Below, piece after piece: positions 35,005-43,554 of a stretch of 64,000 nucleotides of DNA. Made by a program: the position numbers and the translations under genes. A model generated the notes under the pieces. The model had not been told where the DNA came from. It ran no database searches and worked only from the letters and a program-made list of their open reading frames with translations. Source of the stretch: Thermopolyspora sp044507605 (GTDB lineage Bacteria > Actinomycetota > Actinomycetes > Streptosporangiales > Streptosporangiaceae); assembly GCA_044507605.1 (NCBI GenBank), contig JBIQJI010000006.1, positions 1 to 64,000 of the forward strand, read 5' to 3'. Position 1 is the first letter of the stretch; every line of letters starts with the position of its first letter.

Positions 35005-36540
35005 ATGCATCCGGGAGCGGTCGCGGCGGTCACGCCGGACCGGCCGGCCGTCATCATGGCGGGCTCCGGCCGGGTCGTCACCTTTCGCGAACTGGACGAG
35101 CAGTCCAACCGGCTGGCACGCCTGCTGCGCGCCGCCGGGCTCCGCCCGGGCGACCACATCGCCTTCATGCTGGAGAACCATCCGCTGTTCCTGGTGGTGG
35201 CCTGGGCCGCGCACCGGTCCGGCCTGTGCTACACGCCCATCAGCCCCCGGCTGCGGCACGGCGAGCTGGCGTACATCGTGAACGACTGCGGCGCCCGCGT
35301 GTTCATCGGCTCGGCGCGCCTCGCCGAGGTCGCCACGTCGATCACCGCGCGCACGCCCCGCGTCGAGCTGCGGCTGATGATCGACGGCACGGCGCCGGGG
35401 TTCGCGTCGTACGAGGAGGCCGTCGCCGCCCACCCGCCGCTGCCCGTCGAGGATGAGCAGCAGGGCAGGGACATGCTCTACTCGTCGGGCACCACCGGCC
35501 GCCCGAAAGGGGTGCTGCCGCCCGCCCCGGCCGCGCCGGTGCCGCTGACCGAGCCGTCGACGCTGATGCTGCTCGCGCGGTCCCTCTTCGACGCCTCGCC
35601 GGACGCCGTGTACCTGTCGCCGGCGCCGCTCTACCACGCGGCGCCGCTGCGGTTTTGCCTGAGCTTCCTGCGGCTCGGCGCGACGGTCGTCGTGATGGAG
35701 CGGTTCGACCCGGAGCAGGCCCTGGCGGCGATCGAGCGGCACCGCGTGACCCACGGCCAGTGGGTGCCGACGATGTTCATCAAGATGCTCAAGCTGCCCG
35801 CGCGGACCCGCGCCGCCTACGACCTGTCGTCCCAGCGGTTCGCGATCCACGCCTCGGCGCCCTGCCCGGTGGCCGTCAAGGAGCAGATGATCGACTGGTG
35901 GGGGCCGATCCTGCACGAGTACTACGCCGGCACCGAAGGCAACGGCCTGGTGTACATCGGCCCGCACGACTGGCTCCGGCACAAGGGCGCCGTGGGCCGC
36001 GACACGGGCGGCGTCATCCGCGTGTGCGACGAGCGGGGCGAGGAACTGCCGCGCGGCGAGCACGGCCTCGTGTACTTCGCTGGAGGACCGGCGTTCGAGT
36101 ACCACGGCGACCCGGACCGGACCCGGGAGTCCCGCGACCCACAGGGGCGGGGCTGGACCACGCTCGGCGACATCGGCTACCTGGACGACGAGGGCTACCT
36201 GTTCCTCACCGACCGCCGCGCCCACACGATCATCTCGGGCGGGGTGAACATCTACCCGAGGGAGGCCGAGGACGTCCTCGCCATGCACCCCAAGGTCGCC
36301 GACGTCGCCGTGCTCGGCGTGCCCGACGAGGAGATGGGCGAATCGGTCAAGGCCGTCGTCGAGCCGGTGTCGATGGCCGAGGCGGGCCCGCACCTCGAGG
36401 CCGAGCTGATCGCGTACTGCCGCGCCCGCCTGGCCCACTACAAGTGCCCCCGATCGGTCGACTTCCGCCCCGAGCTCCCGCGCCACCCCACCGGCAAGCT
36501 CCACAAGCACCTGCTCCGCAAGGAGTACTGGCCCAGCTAG
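35005..36540 (+). CDS. Acyl-CoA ligase (AMP-binding, FadD-like)
   Basis: A 511-residue adenylate-forming enzyme. The P-loop-like motif is LYSSGTTGRPKGV; the A5-type motif YYAGTEGNG; GWTTLGDIGYLDDEGYLFLTDR contains the ribose-binding Asp; and PTGKLHKHLLRKEYW carries the catalytic Lys at the C-terminus. It activates a carboxylic acid to an acyl-adenylate and then to an acyl-CoA. It resembles mycobacterial FadD4-like ligases; the chain length is unknown. It stands alone; its stop shares CTAG with the convergent CDGSH gene. Confidence 0.9.
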   Translation: MHPGAVAAVTPDRPAVIMAGSGRVVTFRELDEQSNRLARLLRAAGLRPGDHIAFMLENHPLFLVVAWAAHRSGLCYTPISPRLRHGELAYIVNDCGARVFIGSARLAEVATSITARTPRVELRLMIDGTAPGFASYEEAVAAHPPLPVEDEQQGRDMLYSSGTTGRPKGVLPPAPAAPVPLTEPSTLMLLARSLFDASPDAVYLSPAPLYHAAPLRFCLSFLRLGATVVVMERFDPEQALAAIERHRVTHGQWVPTMFIKMLKLPARTRAAYDLSSQRFAIHASAPCPVAVKEQMIDWWGPILHEYYAGTEGNGLVYIGPHDWLRHKGAVGRDTGGVIRVCDERGEELPRGEHGLVYFAGGPAFEYHGDPDRTRESRDPQGRGWTTLGDIGYLDDEGYLFLTDRRAHTIISGGVNIYPREAEDVLAMHPKVADVAVLGVPDEEMGESVKAVVEPVSMAEAGPHLEAELIAYCRARLAHYKCPRSVDFRPELPRHPTGKLHKHLLRKEYWPS

Positions 36541-37037
36541 CCGCCGGCAGGGTCGCCGTCGGCTGGGTCGTCGCGCGCATCGGCACCGGTGGGGCGGGTG
36601 CGGACGCGGCGGCGGTGGCTCGTGTCGCAGAAGGGGTGGCGACGGCTGCGGCGGCAGGCGCACAGCGCCACCAGAAACCGGTCGGAACGGGCCACGGTGC
36701 CGTCGTTCAGGACGACCTCGACCGGCCCGGGCACCAGTATCGGACCGCCCGGCACCACGGTGACCCGAAGCGGCTCGCGATCCGCGAGCGAAGGGCCCGA
36801 TGGCGGGGTCCCGGCCGGAGTGGCGCTCGGCGAAAGGGCGTCCACTGGAGGGGCGTCCACTGGAGGGGGGTCGGTTGGAGGGGCGCCCGACGGCCGGATG
36901 TCGCACGGCTCGCCACCGCAGGACCCCGTCTCCACCCGTGGGGCCGTGCCCACCGGCCGGGCCGGGGCGCCGCCCGGCGGGCGCGGCGGCGGGTCAGGCG
37001 GCTGCGCGGGCGCAGGCCGCCGAGGTTCGGTCGGCAC
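36537..37037 (-). CDS. CDGSH iron-sulfur domain protein (CDTSH variant)
   Basis: A 166-residue protein. The C-terminal half carries a single CDGSH-type cluster motif: Cys126-Ala-Cys128-x2-Ser-x3-Pro-x-Cys137-Asp-Thr-Ser-His141, with Thr replacing the usual Gly. CDGSH proteins hold a redox-active 2Fe-2S cluster with three Cys and one His. The first 85 residues are Pro-rich and probably disordered. GTG start at 37037, overlapping the end of the methyltransferase gene by 44 bases. Last gene of a three-gene minus-strand group with the methyltransferase and an iron redox enzyme. Confidence 0.82.
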   Translation of the reverse strand: MPTEPRRPAPAQPPDPPPRPPGGAPARPVGTAPRVETGSCGGEPCDIRPSGAPPTDPPPVDAPPVDALSPSATPAGTPPSGPSLADREPLRVTVVPGGPILVPGPVEVVLNDGTVARSDRFLVALCACRRSRRHPFCDTSHRRRVRTRPTGADARDDPADGDPAGG

Positions 37038-37674
37038 GGATCACCACCAGCTCCTCATGACGTTGCCCCGGGCCGATCAGCCCGAAGCCCTCCAGCAGGT
37101 CCGCCCTGGCCCGCATCACCGGGCCGAACGGCTCGGTCGCGCGGGCGACCACCGACGGCTCCAGGCCGCCGCGGCGCAGGTGCCGCAGCGTGACCTCCAC
37201 GCCGTTCAGCACCGAATGCACCATCAGCAGGACGCCGCCCCGGGCGAGATGGCGGGGCGCCTCGGCGCACACCCGGTCGAGCAGGCGGCGGCCGCTCAGG
37301 CCGGCGTCCCAGGCCCGGGCGCGGCCGTGCCGGGGCGGCGGGGCGGCGACGCCCGGCACGTACGGCGGGTTGCTGACGATCAGGTCGAAGACCTCCCCGG
37401 CGACCGGGGCGAACAGGTCGCCCTTGCGCACCCGCACGCGAAGACCCCGCGCGAGCGTGTTGATCCGCGCGGCCAGCACGGCGCGCAGCGACACGTCGAC
37501 GGCCGTCACCCTGGCACCGGGCAGGCGCGCGGCGGCCATCGCCACCGCCCCGGTCCCGGTGCCCAGGTCCAGCACGCGGGCCACCGGCGGGAGGTCGAGG
37601 TCGCCCAGCGCCGCGGCCAGAACCGCCGTGTCGCCCTGCGCGGGATACACGCCGAACGGTCTCAGCAGTACCAC
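36994..37674 (-). CDS. HemK/MTQ2-type methyltransferase
   Basis: A 226-residue class I SAM methyltransferase. Motif I is VLDLGTGTGAVAMAAA, and the catalytic NPPY motif is present (LIVSNPPYVPG), which marks N-methylation of glutamine, adenine or a similar planar amide or amine. The size and ending resemble the HemK2/MTQ2 family rather than PrmC, lacking PrmC's N-terminal domain. GTG start. It lies between the iron redox enzyme (137 bases upstream) and the CDGSH gene (overlapping), suggesting joint function. Confidence 0.82.
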   Translation of the reverse strand: MVLLRPFGVYPAQGDTAVLAAALGDLDLPPVARVLDLGTGTGAVAMAAARLPGARVTAVDVSLRAVLAARINTLARGLRVRVRKGDLFAPVAGEVFDLIVSNPPYVPGVAAPPPRHGRARAWDAGLSGRRLLDRVCAEAPRHLARGGVLLMVHSVLNGVEVTLRHLRRGGLEPSVVARATEPFGPVMRARADLLEGFGLIGPGQRHEELVVIRADRTSAACARAAA

Positions 37675-37811
37675 CGTGTTCCTCTACCGTGGACGGGCCG
37701 ATGGAAACCTCGGCGCGGGCCGCCGGCCTGGGCCGGGCCGCGGTCGCCCGGGCCGGGCCACGGCAGGAGAACGCGGGCCGGCGGAAGAATCGCGATGCCC
37801 GGACACGGCGC

Positions 37812-38837
37812 TCACCGGGCGGGCGCCGCGTCGAGCGGCCGCCGCAGGGAGGAGCGGGGCGGGGCGGCGCGCCAGGCGCCGAGCAGGTGGGCGCCGAGGC
37901 GGGCCTCCAGGAACCCCGTGGCCTGGACGCCGAGCACCACGTCGGGGGCGAGCGCCGGCTCGGCGGCCAGCAGGTCGCCCAGCACGTCCCGCCGCAGCAC
38001 CTGCTCGTGCACGGCGTCGGCCTCGATGTGCTCGGTGAAGAACACGGTGCCGCGCGGGCCCACCCCGAGCCGCCGCAGCGCCTGGTCCATGCGCCGGGCG
38101 CTGGGCGCCGTGGTGATCTCGGCGGCGGCGAAGTGGCCGGCGAGGGCGCCGCGCAGCGCGCGATGCAGGCCGAACAGGCTCATCATGTTGACGGTGGCCA
38201 GCATCTGCGCCGGGGCCCGGTCGAGGTAGGCGCCGTAACCGGGGTCGAGGCCGAGCTCGGCCATCAGGCCGGCGTACAGCCGCGAGTGCATCATCTCGGC
38301 CCGGCCGCCGCCGAACTCGTCGTACTCGACGGCGACGAGCGCCGCCTTGGCGCGGCCGCGCAGGCGGGGGATCACCCAGGCGTGCGGGTCGGCCTCCTTG
38401 AGATGGTAGATCGAGCGGTGCGCCACGTACTCGCGCAGCTGCCACGGCTCGCCGTGATCGCGCAGGAAGTGCGACACGCCGTCATCGTCGACGCGCTCGA
38501 CCAGCAGCTCGTCCAGCACGGCCGCCACGTCGCCGCCGCCCGGCGTCGCGGTGCGCAGCGCGTCGAGGAACGCCGCCTCCAGCCCGGCGCGGGCGGCCAG
38601 CAGCGCGGGCGCCCACTCCCACGCGGCGTCGACTCCGCCGAAGCCGCGATAGTGCAGCTCGTAGCACACGTAAAGGGCGAGCTGGGCGTCCTCGCCGAGC
38701 GGATCGCGCACCCGGCCGGTGGGGGGGAGCGGCGTGGCGGCCGGGGGCCGGCGCAGCGCGGCGATGACGCCGTCGGACAGCGGGCCACGCGGCTCCGGCA
38801 GCGCCGGTGCCGTGATCGGTGTGTCCGTGCTGGTCAT
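37812..38837 (-). CDS. Iron-containing redox enzyme, heme-oxygenase-like fold (HDO type)
   Basis: A 341-residue helical protein of the 'iron-containing redox enzyme' family. Candidate iron ligands sit in the pattern expected of heme-oxygenase-like diiron oxidases: Glu60/His62 (CYELHYRGF), Glu171...Glu181-His184 (VEYDEFGGGRAEMMHSRLY) and His270-Glu272-Asp274-His277 (EHIEADAVH). Such enzymes carry out N-oxygenation, desaturation or decarboxylation; the substrate here is unknown. ATG at 38837 is chosen for the GGAGGGGAC directly upstream; an in-frame ATG at 38882 has none. First gene of the minus-strand trio. Confidence 0.84.
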   Translation of the reverse strand: MTSTDTPITAPALPEPRGPLSDGVIAALRRPPAATPLPPTGRVRDPLGEDAQLALYVCYELHYRGFGGVDAAWEWAPALLAARAGLEAAFLDALRTATPGGGDVAAVLDELLVERVDDDGVSHFLRDHGEPWQLREYVAHRSIYHLKEADPHAWVIPRLRGRAKAALVAVEYDEFGGGRAEMMHSRLYAGLMAELGLDPGYGAYLDRAPAQMLATVNMMSLFGLHRALRGALAGHFAAAEITTAPSARRMDQALRRLGVGPRGTVFFTEHIEADAVHEQVLRRDVLGDLLAAEPALAPDVVLGVQATGFLEARLGAHLLGAWRAAPPRSSLRRPLDAAPAR

Positions 38838-38995
38838 GTCCCCTCCGCTGGGGTCGGTCCGGTCGATGGGCGGGCGGGGCACGGCCCGTGGCCCCGCGGC
38901 CGGAGGCCTTGTGCATGCACTACCCGGAGGGCGCGGATCAGGCCTGGGCCCGGCGGAGCGCCGGAAGCGGTCTGCGCGCCGATGGAGTTGGCGAC

Positions 38996-39014
38996 GTAGT
39001 GTGGTTTAAACTAC
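38996..39014. promoter_or_regulatory. Candidate operator of the ABC exporter operon
   Basis: GTAGT-N9-ACTAC inverted repeat inside an AT-rich island (GTGGTTTAAACTACAAACTGG) 52 bases before the first gene of the operon. AT-rich islands of this kind stand out in a 70% G+C genome and usually mark promoter/operator sequence. The winged-helix protein encoded in the operon is the likely binder. Confidence 0.45.
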
Positions 39015-39065
39015 AAACTGGTTTGATTCGCTGCATCGGGGATGCTTCGCTGAATTGGAGACATC

Positions 39066-39719
39066 GTGGGCGAGGATGAGCTCGCGGCAGAGGACGAGCG
39101 GCCGCTGAGCCCGGCGGAGGCGCTGAAGCTGATCGAAGATCAGCAAAGCGTGGCGGTCAAGCGGATGGTCGCCGATCCGCTGCTGTTCTATGGGCCGTGG
39201 GGCCTGGCCTGGCTGGTGGGATTCGGCGCGATCTTCCTGCAGTCGGGCCTGAACGGGGAGTCGTACGTTCCGCTGTCCAAAGGGGTCGCCCTGGCGATCT
39301 TCGGATCGTGTCTGCTGCTGGCCATGGTGACGACCGCCTACCACGCGTGGCGGTCCACGCCGGACGTGCGCGGCATCTCCCGCGAGCGCGGCACGATGTA
39401 CGGCTTGGCGTGGTTCATCGGCCTCGTCGCCATGGGCGCCATCGGCGGCCGGTTCTCCTCTCTCCTATCCGCGCCGGAGACGGGGCTGCTGTGGAGCTCG
39501 CTGTCGGTGCTGGTCGTGGCCATCATGTATCTCACCGGGGCCGCCATCTGGCGTGAGTGGTCGATGTTCTTCCTCGGCATGTGGCTCGCGCTGATCAACA
39601 TGATCGGGGTGGCCGCCGGGCCGGGGTGGCACCCTCTGCTCATCGCGGTCGCCGGAGGCGGCGGATTCCTGGTGACGGGCGCGGTGCTGCGGCGCCGCTG
39701 GGGCCGGGCCGATGCCTGA
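39066..39719 (+). CDS. Membrane protein of the ABC exporter operon
   Basis: A 217-residue protein with a soluble N-terminus (LSPAEALKLIEDQQ) and six hydrophobic segments (for example YGPWGLAWLVGFGAIFLQSG, GVALAIFGSCLLLAMVTTAYHAW, WSMFFLGMWLALINMIGVAAG). I recognise the type from actinobacterial winged-helix/ABC operons but know no function. GTG start with GGAG eight bases upstream. Its stop overlaps the start of the regulator gene by eight bases. Confidence 0.75.
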   Translation: MGEDELAAEDERPLSPAEALKLIEDQQSVAVKRMVADPLLFYGPWGLAWLVGFGAIFLQSGLNGESYVPLSKGVALAIFGSCLLLAMVTTAYHAWRSTPDVRGISRERGTMYGLAWFIGLVAMGAIGGRFSSLLSAPETGLLWSSLSVLVVAIMYLTGAAIWREWSMFFLGMWLALINMIGVAAGPGWHPLLIAVAGGGGFLVTGAVLRRRWGRADA

Positions 39720-40137
39720 CCGTCACCCGACCGGCGAGCCGACCGGAGATCAGACCGGAGATCAGACCGGTGGGGCGGGCGACGCCGGCCCGAACGAGGG
39801 CCGCCGGGGCGGCGCGCCGGGGCACCTGCCGGAGCTGGACCCGGTGATCCACGCCCAGGCCCGGCTGCGCGTGGTCACCTCCCTCTACGCCCTTCCCGAG
39901 GGCGACAGCATCAGCTTCCCCTGGCTGAAATCCCTGCTCGGCATGACCGCGGGGAACCTGTCGGTGCACCTCGGCAAGCTGGCGGACGCCGCGTACGTGG
40001 AGATCGTCAAGGGGCACAAGGGGCGCACGCCCATCACCTATATCGCGCTGACCCGCAGGGGCCGGTTGGCGTTCGAAGACTACAAGGCCGCGATCCGGAG
40101 CCTGCTGGACGCGGCGGAGACGGGGCAGACGTCATGA
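39712..40137 (+). CDS. Winged-helix transcriptional regulator
   Basis: A 141-residue regulator. A disordered N-terminus (GDQTGDQTGGAGDAG) precedes a MarR/ArsR-like winged helix: LRVVTSLYALPEGDSISFPWLKSLLGMTAGNLSVHLGKLADAAYVEIVKGHKGRTPITYIALTRRGRLAFEDY, where the recognition helix is MTAGNLSVHLGKL. It probably controls its own operon through the site at 38996-39014. It is coupled to the ATPase gene by ATGA. Confidence 0.88.
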   Translation: MPDRHPTGEPTGDQTGDQTGGAGDAGPNEGRRGGAPGHLPELDPVIHAQARLRVVTSLYALPEGDSISFPWLKSLLGMTAGNLSVHLGKLADAAYVEIVKGHKGRTPITYIALTRRGRLAFEDYKAAIRSLLDAAETGQTS

Positions 40138-41096
40138 CAGAGGAGACCGGCGAGACCGTGGCGCGGGCGATCGAGGTCACCCGCAGGTACGGCGAGGTGA
40201 CGGCGCTCGACCGCGTGTCGCTCGACATCGGGGCCGGGCAGGTGGTCGGCCTGCTCGGGCCGAACGGCGCCGGAAAGTCGACACTGATCAACCTGTTCGT
40301 GGGGCTGCGGCGGCCGACGAGCGGCCGGGTGGAGCTGTTGGGCGGCGATCCGCGCGACCCCGCGCGGCGGCGCGCCATCGGCGTGACACCGCAGGAGACG
40401 GGGCTGCCGCCGACCCTGCGGGTCCGCGAGTGCGTGGAGTTCGTGCGGGCGCACTACGCGTCGGGGCCCGAGCCCGGCGACCTGCTCGGCAGGTTCGGCC
40501 TGGCCGGTCTGGAGCGCCGCCAGACGGGCGGGCTGTCCGGCGGGCAGAAGCGGCGGCTCGCCGTCGCGCTGGCGTTCGCGGGCGACCCGCGCATCGTGTT
40601 CCTCGACGAGCCCACGACGGGCCTCGACGTCGAGGCCCGGCACGCCCTGTGGGACGGCATCCGCGCCTTCCACGACGAGGGCGGCACGGTGGTGCTGACC
40701 AGCCACTACCTGGAGGAGATCGAGGCGCTGGCCGAGCGGGTGGTGGTGGTCGGCGGCGGCCGCCTCCTCGCCGACGACACGGTCGATGCGGTGCGCGGCA
40801 TGGTCGGCGTGCGCCGCGTGACCTTCACGCCCGGCGAGCCGGGCGAGCCCGGCGACCGTGGCGCGCCGGCCGGCGCCGAGGGCGGAGCCGGGGCCGACGG
40901 GTTCGGGGCGCTGCCCGGGGTGCTCGGCGTCGAGCGCGAGGGCGACCGCGTCCATCTGCTGACCGCCGACTCCGACCGGCTGGTGCGCGAGCTGGTCCGC
41001 GCCGGCGTCGGCTTCGCCGACCTGGAGATCCGGCCCACCTCCCTTGAGGAGGCGTTCTTGACCATCACCGCGCGCCGGCTGGAGCCGGCCGCCTGA
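40134..41096 (+). CDS. ABC exporter ATPase
   Basis: A 320-residue ATP-binding subunit of the DrrA/CcmA type. Walker A GPNGAGKSTLINL, signature LSGGQKRRLAVAL, Walker B IVFLDEPTTGLD, switch His in LTSHYLEE. A Gly/Ala/Glu-rich linker (PGEPGEPGDRGAPAGAEGGAGA) joins the nucleotide-binding domain to the C-terminal region. With the following permease it would form a two-subunit exporter for a drug, lipid or metabolite. Confidence 0.93.
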   Translation: MTEETGETVARAIEVTRRYGEVTALDRVSLDIGAGQVVGLLGPNGAGKSTLINLFVGLRRPTSGRVELLGGDPRDPARRRAIGVTPQETGLPPTLRVRECVEFVRAHYASGPEPGDLLGRFGLAGLERRQTGGLSGGQKRRLAVALAFAGDPRIVFLDEPTTGLDVEARHALWDGIRAFHDEGGTVVLTSHYLEEIEALAERVVVVGGGRLLADDTVDAVRGMVGVRRVTFTPGEPGEPGDRGAPAGAEGGAGADGFGALPGVLGVEREGDRVHLLTADSDRLVRELVRAGVGFADLEIRPTSLEEAFLTITARRLEPAA

Positions 41097-41113
41097 CTTC
41101 CCGGGGGACCCCC

Positions 41114-41851
41114 ATGTCACTGGCCTTCACGCACGCCAGATACCAGTTCCTGGAGAGCATCCGCATCCCGATCGCGGTGATCGGCAGCGCGTTCTTCCCC
41201 GCGGCGGCGATGCTGTTCTTCGTGGTGCCGTTCGCCGGCGATCACGCCGTGGCCGCCACGTACGCGACGGGTTCGATGACGACGTTCGCCGTCATGTCGA
41301 CCTGCCTGTTCAGCTACGGCATCGGCGTGGCGGAGGACCGCGCCCAGCCGTGGGACCCCTACCTCCGCACGCTGCCGGCCGGTCCGCTGCCGAGGTTCGC
41401 CGGGCGCGTGCTCAACGGCATGCTGTTCATGCTGGTGGCCATCCTCCCGGTGCTGGTCATCGCCGCCCTGTTCACGGAGGCGACGGCCAGCCTCGCCGGT
41501 CTGCTGCTCGGCATCGGCGCGCTGCTGGTCGCCTCGGTGCCGTTCACGCTGATGGGCCTGTTCATCGGCTACGCGCTGCCGTCGAAGGCGGCGATCGCCG
41601 TCGCCCAGATCGTGTTCTTCCCCATGGCGTTCGGCGGCGGCCTGCTGAGCGCCCCGCAGGACGCCCCCGGCTTCGTCGAGCTGATCGCGCCGTTCCTGCC
41701 GAGCAGGGGCGGCGTGGAGCTGGTGTGGGCCGCCACGGGCGACTTCTCGCCGCGGCCGCTATCGATGATCATGCTCGGGGTGTGGACGGCGGTCTGCCTG
41801 GCGCTCGCCGCCTGGGCGTACCGGCGCGACGAGGGGCGCCGCTTCACCTGA
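41114..41851 (+). CDS. ABC exporter permease
   Basis: A 245-residue ABC-2-type permease with six membrane segments (IPIAVIGSAFFPAAAMLFFVVPF at the start, LSMIMLGVWTAVCLALAAWAY at the end). It follows the ATPase by 17 bases with GGGGGA as ribosome binding site. The substrate is unknown. A GC hairpin follows the stop. Confidence 0.9.
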   Translation: MSLAFTHARYQFLESIRIPIAVIGSAFFPAAAMLFFVVPFAGDHAVAATYATGSMTTFAVMSTCLFSYGIGVAEDRAQPWDPYLRTLPAGPLPRFAGRVLNGMLFMLVAILPVLVIAALFTEATASLAGLLLGIGALLVASVPFTLMGLFIGYALPSKAAIAVAQIVFFPMAFGGGLLSAPQDAPGFVELIAPFLPSRGGVELVWAATGDFSPRPLSMIMLGVWTAVCLALAAWAYRRDEGRRFT

Positions 41852-42198
41852 GCCGGCGGTGCCGCCGGGGAAGAATGAGAATTCGATTAATTCTGTCTGT
41901 GAATTCCCCAGATTCGCGCCGGAACCGTCCCCGGCGGCCCTCGCCGAAGGCCTGGTGAACGGGTGCCGGATGGATAAGCCGATGCCGCCCCGGCCGGCCG
42001 CGCTCTCCCACCGGACGGGCGCTGGCCTGCGCCATCGGCACGCTATCATCTCTTCTTAAGAGAACGTCGGCGGTCCGCCCGGCCGGCGATTCACGGGTTA
42101 TCCGCGATTTAGTCTCGGCTTATCGGCGCCGTGCCATATTCAAGGCGAGGCGACCAGCCGACCAGGTGTCCGGCAACGCGTGAGGATTTGAGGGACCG
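41852..42198. other. Intergenic region before the HtrA-like gene
   Basis: 347 bases. After the exporter terminator comes an AT-rich stretch with GAATTCGATTAATTC and a second GAATTC. Further on, TCTCTT-CTT-AAGAGA (42049-42063) is a perfect six-base inverted repeat, and AT-rich sequence (GGTTATCCGCGATTTAGTC) leads to the protease start. I could not assign a clear -35/-10 pair, and no coding frame is convincing. Confidence 0.5.
41853..41868 (+). terminator. GC hairpin after ABC exporter operon
   Basis: CCGGCGG-TG-CCGCCGG directly after the permease stop. Short loop, no T-tract, but positioned exactly at the operon end. Confidence 0.45.
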
Positions 42199-43482
42199 AT
42201 GAATACTGAAGAGCCGCGTGGGCGTTTCTCTGAAGAGGACACGGCCGGAACGACCTCCGTGCTCCCGGAGTCGCGGCAGGTCTGGAACCGGTACGGGCCG
42301 ACCTTCACCCCGCCCCCTTCGTCGGGGCAGTACATCGGCAGCGAGTTCACCGCCCCGCCGCCGGGGCGGGCCACCTGGACCCGCGGACAGAAGGCCGCAG
42401 TGGGCCTCGCCCTGGTGGCGATGGCGCTGGGCGGCGGGGCCGCGGGGGCTCTCGTCGCCAACACGTTCCACGACGACCCTGCCCCGGCGGCGTCCAGCCA
42501 GGTGTTCGGCAACCCCGCGACGGTCGCCGACAGCACCACCATCGCGCAGGTCGCCAAGGCCGTGCAGCCGTCCGTGGTGTCGATCGCCGTCCGCACCCAG
42601 ACCGGCGGCACGGAGGGCTCCGGGGTGATCCTCTCGGCCGACGGACGCATCCTCACCAACAACCACGTGGTCGAGGGCGCGGCGCGGGGCGCCCAGATCA
42701 GCGTGCGGTTCAGCGACGGCAAGTCGGCCTCGGCGACCGTGGTCGGCACCGACCCGGCGACCGACCTCGCGGTCATCCAGGCGCAGAACGTCTCCGGTCT
42801 CACCCCGGCCAGCCTCGGCGACAGCGACAAGCTGCAGGTCGGCGACCAGGTGCTCGCCATCGGCAGCCCGCTGGGCCTGGAGGGGTCGGTGACGTTCGGC
42901 ATCGTGAGCGCCCTCGACCGCACCCTCAACGAGGGCCCCGATCAGCAGCAGCCGCCGGGCTTCCCGGGCTTCCCCGGCTACGGTCAGCAGCAGTCGGCCG
43001 GCACGACGATCAGCGGCGCCATCCAGACCGACGCGGCGATCAACCCGGGCAACTCCGGTGGCGCCCTGGTGAACACCTCGGGCCAGGTCATCGGCATCAA
43101 CACCGCGATCGCCACCAACGGCGGCGAGGGCAACATCGGCGTCGGCTTCGCGATCCCGATCAACACCGCCAAGCAGGTGGCCGAGCAGCTCAGCACCACC
43201 GGCAAGGCCGTCCACGCCTACCTCGGGGTGAACCTCACCGACGCCATGGGCGACACGCAGGGGGCGCTCATCGGCCTGGTGCAGAGCGGCTCCCCCGCCG
43301 ACAAGGCCGGGCTGAAGATCGGCGACGTGATCACCCAGATCAACGGCAAGCCGGTCGCGGGCGCCGACACGGTCGTCGGCATGGTGCGCGGGTTCAAGCC
43401 GGGCGACAAGGCCACCCTGACCTTCATCCGCGACGGCAAGACCCAGACCACCACCGTGACCCTCGCCGAGAAGACCGGCTGA
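42199..43482 (+). CDS. HtrA/DegP-type serine protease with PDZ domain
   Basis: A 427-residue membrane-anchored protease. A cytoplasmic Pro/Gly-rich N-terminus is followed by one membrane segment (AAVGLALVAMALGGGAAGALVA, about 67-88), a trypsin-like domain with the triad His (TNNHVVEG), Asp (ATDLAVIQ) and Ser (NPGNSGGAL), and one C-terminal PDZ domain (AYLGVNLTD...GSPADKAGLKIGDVITQINGKPV). A Gly/Pro/Gln loop (QQQPPGFPGFPGYGQQQ) lies in the protease domain. Family members degrade damaged envelope proteins. GAGGG precedes the ATG. Monocistronic. Confidence 0.94.
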   Translation: MNTEEPRGRFSEEDTAGTTSVLPESRQVWNRYGPTFTPPPSSGQYIGSEFTAPPPGRATWTRGQKAAVGLALVAMALGGGAAGALVANTFHDDPAPAASSQVFGNPATVADSTTIAQVAKAVQPSVVSIAVRTQTGGTEGSGVILSADGRILTNNHVVEGAARGAQISVRFSDGKSASATVVGTDPATDLAVIQAQNVSGLTPASLGDSDKLQVGDQVLAIGSPLGLEGSVTFGIVSALDRTLNEGPDQQQPPGFPGFPGYGQQQSAGTTISGAIQTDAAINPGNSGGALVNTSGQVIGINTAIATNGGEGNIGVGFAIPINTAKQVAEQLSTTGKAVHAYLGVNLTDAMGDTQGALIGLVQSGSPADKAGLKIGDVITQINGKPVAGADTVVGMVRGFKPGDKATLTFIRDGKTQTTTVTLAEKTG

Positions 43483-43494
43483 CCCGCCGCCGAT

Positions 43495-43526
43495 CCGCCG
43501 CCGGGCGGCACCGCCCCCGGCGGCGG
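43495..43526. terminator. Hairpin between convergent protease and cydC
   Basis: CCGCCGCCGGG, ten-base loop, CCCGGCGGCGG: a perfect 11-base-pair stem in the 72-base gap between two convergent genes, likely serving both. Confidence 0.6.
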
Positions 43527-43554
43527 TGTCATGCCGCGGCGCGTGCCGCGGTCG

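Noticed and set aside
36835..36895. Direct repeats of CACTGGAGGGGCGTC type
   Set aside because: They encode the Pro/Asp/Val repeats of the disordered CDGSH N-terminus; simple coding slippage.
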